The position numbers and the translations under genes were made by a program. The notes under the pieces were generated by a model. It searched no databases. It was not told the origin of the DNA and worked only from the letters and a program-made list of their open reading frames with translations. A stretch of 15,883 nt of DNA from an uncultured Porphyromonadaceae bacterium (GTDB lineage Bacteria; Bacteroidota; Bacteroidia; Bacteroidales; Muribaculaceae), in contig CAJJOX010000028.1 in NCBI GenBank assembly GCA_905193485.1, positions 1-15,883 on the forward strand, read 5' to 3'. Shown in pieces: positions 14,187 through 15,883 of this stretch. Position 1 is the first letter of the stretch. Every line of letters starts with the position of its first letter.

Positions 14187-15071
14187 TTAGAAGAATTTCG
14201 TTTCTTCACCGAGAATGTCGCTGAGCAGATTGTTGGCCAGACGGCTTGCGCCGATACGGAAATATTCGTTGTCGAGCCATTCTTCGCCAAGCACATGCTT
14301 GACGATGGTGTAATAGGCTACGGCCTCGTCGGTCGTCGATACTCCGCCGGCGGGCTTGAAGCCCACTTTGCGGCCGGTCTGCTTATAATACTCCTTGATG
14401 CACAGACACATCACATAGGCCGCCTCAAGTGACGCACCTGGGAATTCCTTGCCCGTCGATGTCTTGATGAAGTCGGCTCCCGAATACATGGCCAGCACTG
14501 AGGCCGCGCGTATGTTTTCAGCCGTTTTGAGAGCGCCGGTTTCGAGGATCACTTTCAGATGTGCGTCGCGGCATGAGTGTTTGAGCTCTTCGATCTCGTC
14601 GCAGACCTCTTCCCAGTCTCCGTCGAGGAAATTGCCTACATTGAGCACGATATCGATCTCGTCGGCTCCGCCTTCAACGGCCAGAGCCACTTCTGCCACC
14701 TTCACCTCAGGGAAAGTCTGCGACGAGGGGAAGCCGCCTGCGACGCATGCGATGTTCACTTCTGTCACGTCAAGCACCGTGCGCACTATCGGGGCGAAGT
14801 TGGGGTAGACGCATATGGCTGCCACGTTGGGCAGGTCGCCGTGCTCTTGTTCAAAGTCGTTGACGCGCTCGGTGAATCGCGCAACGCTTTGCGGCGAGTC
14901 GGTGGCTTTGAGTGTCGTGAGGTCGATGCAGTTGAAGAGAAATTTAAACACGTCGTGTGTGCGGTTTCCCTCAAGTTCTTTGGCGAGGATCTCAGCCACA
15001 TCGGCTTTCACTTTTTCGTCGTCGGTCAAAACCGTGCTTTTAGCCACGGTATCGTGATATTTGTCTGCCAT
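14187..15071 (-). CDS. deoC: Deoxyribose-phosphate aldolase
   Basis: DeoC cleaves 2-deoxyribose-5-phosphate to glyceraldehyde-3-phosphate and acetaldehyde in the cytoplasm, so deoxynucleosides can feed central metabolism. The 294 residues exceed the 259 of E. coli, mostly through an N-terminal extension (about 35 residues). Motifs are ADEIDIVLNVG (catalytic Asp region), LKVILETGAL, the Schiff-base lysine Lys203 in ADFIKTSTGKEFPG, and the second active-site lysine Lys239 in VGFKPAGGVST. It lies 9 bp after the pyrophosphohydrolase gene and 12 bp before the GYF_2-CD225 gene. I see no separate promoter. Confidence 0.97.
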   Translation of the reverse strand: MADKYHDTVAKSTVLTDDEKVKADVAEILAKELEGNRTHDVFKFLFNCIDLTTLKATDSPQSVARFTERVNDFEQEHGDLPNVAAICVYPNFAPIVRTVLDVTEVNIACVAGGFPSSQTFPEVKVAEVALAVEGGADEIDIVLNVGNFLDGDWEEVCDEIEELKHSCRDAHLKVILETGALKTAENIRAASVLAMYSGADFIKTSTGKEFPGASLEAAYVMCLCIKEYYKQTGRKVGFKPAGGVSTTDEAVAYYTIVKHVLGEEWLDNEYFRIGASRLANNLLSDILGEETKFF

Positions 15072-15080
15072 ATCGGTTGG

Positions 15081-15455
15081 TTATTTTGGGGTTTGTGAAT
15101 TTTGGTCGATGTCGTCGTGGAGCTTCGGATTCAGGCGATGCCGATCCTTATCTCTAATGGTTTTCTTTGAAATATTGTTCAACACGGCGCGTGTCAGGTC
15201 TATCCTGTTCTGGTTGGCTATAGCCGTGACCACCCACAGCACGTCGGCCAGTTCGTCGGCCAGATCGGGATTCTCGCCGGCCTTGAACGATTGATCGCCG
15301 TGTGTGCGGGCCATTATGCGCGCCACTTCGCCCACCTCTTCGGTGAGTATGGCCATATTGGTCAGAGGCGAGAAATAGCGCACCCCGACCGTCGTGATCC
15401 AGCTGTCGACGGTCTGTTGCAGCTCTTCCAGTGTCATTTGTCCGTTATGCGTCAT
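15081..15455 (-). CDS. MazG-like nucleotide pyrophosphohydrolase
   Basis: This 124-residue all-alpha NTP pyrophosphohydrolase is of the MazG-like type, which cleaves nucleoside triphosphates to monophosphate and pyrophosphate, often as house-cleaning. The metal-binding signature is seen as LTEEVGEVARI followed by LADELADVLWVV, giving the expected ExxE and ExxD-type acidic residues. The C-terminal tail (about 100-124) is charged and probably disordered. Two starts are possible: ATG at 15455 (6 bp after dtd) or ATG at 15437 (MTLEELQQTV), which is closer to the usual family N-terminus. The longer one is given. The natural substrate cannot be told from sequence. Confidence 0.92.
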   Translation of the reverse strand: MTHNGQMTLEELQQTVDSWITTVGVRYFSPLTNMAILTEEVGEVARIMARTHGDQSFKAGENPDLADELADVLWVVTAIANQNRIDLTRAVLNNISKKTIRDKDRHRLNPKLHDDIDQNSQTPK

Positions 15456-15461
15456 TGCCTG

Positions 15462-15883
15462 TCATTCCTTTAACCGTGAGTCGATGATGATGGTCACCGG
15501 ACCGTCGTTGACGAGCTCTACCTGCATGTCGGCGCCAAACACGCCGCATTTCACGTCGCGGCCCAGACGCTGGCCGAGCAGCCGGCAATAGAGGTCATAC
15601 AGCGGGCGGCTTTCAGGCTCCCGGGCCGCACGTATGTAGCTTGGACGGTTGCCCTTGCGTGTCGAGGCCGTCAGGGTGAACTGGCTTACAGCCAACACTT
15701 CGCCACCGGTGTCGAGAAGCGAGCGGTTCATCACTCCTTGCTCGTCGTCGAATATGCGCAGCGCAGCCGTCTTGTCGGCGAGCCATCGCGCGTCGTCGGG
15801 ACTGTCGCCACACTCCACGCCCACAAGCACCATCACCCCCTTGCCTGTCGAGGCGTGAAGGCGGCCGCCGATGCTCACCGACG
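15462..15883 (-). CDS. dtd: D-aminoacyl-tRNA deacylase (5' end beyond window)
   Basis: DTD removes D-amino acids (and glycine from tRNA-Ala) from mischarged tRNA. The two family signature motifs are present: AVSQFTL and NDGPVTI, the latter carrying the Gly-cisPro dipeptide. Other family blocks are GVMVLVGVECGD, LRIFDDEQGVMN, TRKGNRPSY and GVFGADMQVELV. The frame continues to the right edge; the GTG at 15878 is an internal valine (SVSIGGRLHAS), and the true start, about 15-20 residues upstream in the family, is outside the window. It is the first visible gene of the dtd-pyrophosphohydrolase-deoC-GYF_2 run. Confidence 0.95.
   Translation of the reverse strand, partial: SVSIGGRLHASTGKGVMVLVGVECGDSPDDARWLADKTAALRIFDDEQGVMNRSLLDTGGEVLAVSQFTLTASTRKGNRPSYIRAAREPESRPLYDLYCRLLGQRLGRDVKCGVFGADMQVELVNDGPVTIIIDSRLKE

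Overview
This window reads as chromosomal DNA of a Bacteroidota bacterium, most likely order Bacteroidales and plausibly near Muribaculaceae (the family guess is inference). The evidence is a moderately GC-rich coding style, Bacteroidetes-type promoters (TTTG, 19-20 bp spacer, TAnnTTTG) rather than -35/-10 boxes, several type II lipoproteins, a PorW/SprE-like type IX secretion lipoprotein, a DUF4369 lipoprotein and a GYF_2-CD225 protein. I see no integrase, transposase, phage gene or CRISPR array.

Left block (1-8357, all minus strand, listed in transcription order): S41 carboxy-terminal processing protease, mfd, aroA, a 145-residue membrane-anchored Cys/His-motif protein, then an open frame that starts as an ABC-3 metal permease and continues without a stop into a PorW-like lipoprotein running off the left edge. 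S41/mfd and aroA/145-aa overlap by ATGA, which suggests translational coupling. A good promoter separates mfd from aroA, so aroA and the genes after it can be transcribed on their own.

Middle (8358-9945): an AT-rich intergenic region carries a minus-strand -7 box for the S41 gene and, facing away from it, a full promoter, leader, tRNA-Asn(GTT) and strong terminator. A plus-strand CapA-family lipoprotein follows.

Right block (9946-15883): yifB/comM lies downstream of a DUF4369 lipoprotein on the minus strand. A divergent promoter region separates that lipoprotein from plus-strand pldA (outer membrane phospholipase A). Then a tight minus-strand cluster runs dtd (5' end beyond the window), a MazG-like pyrophosphohydrolase, deoC and a GYF_2-CD225 membrane protein. 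The cluster groups tRNA proofreading, nucleotide clean-up and deoxyribose catabolism.

Most genes are ordinary housekeeping genes. The main points to follow up are the in-frame permease/PorW-like lipoprotein fusion with an internal lipobox, and two genes (aroA, pldA) whose promoters end four bases before the start codon, which predicts leaderless mRNAs.
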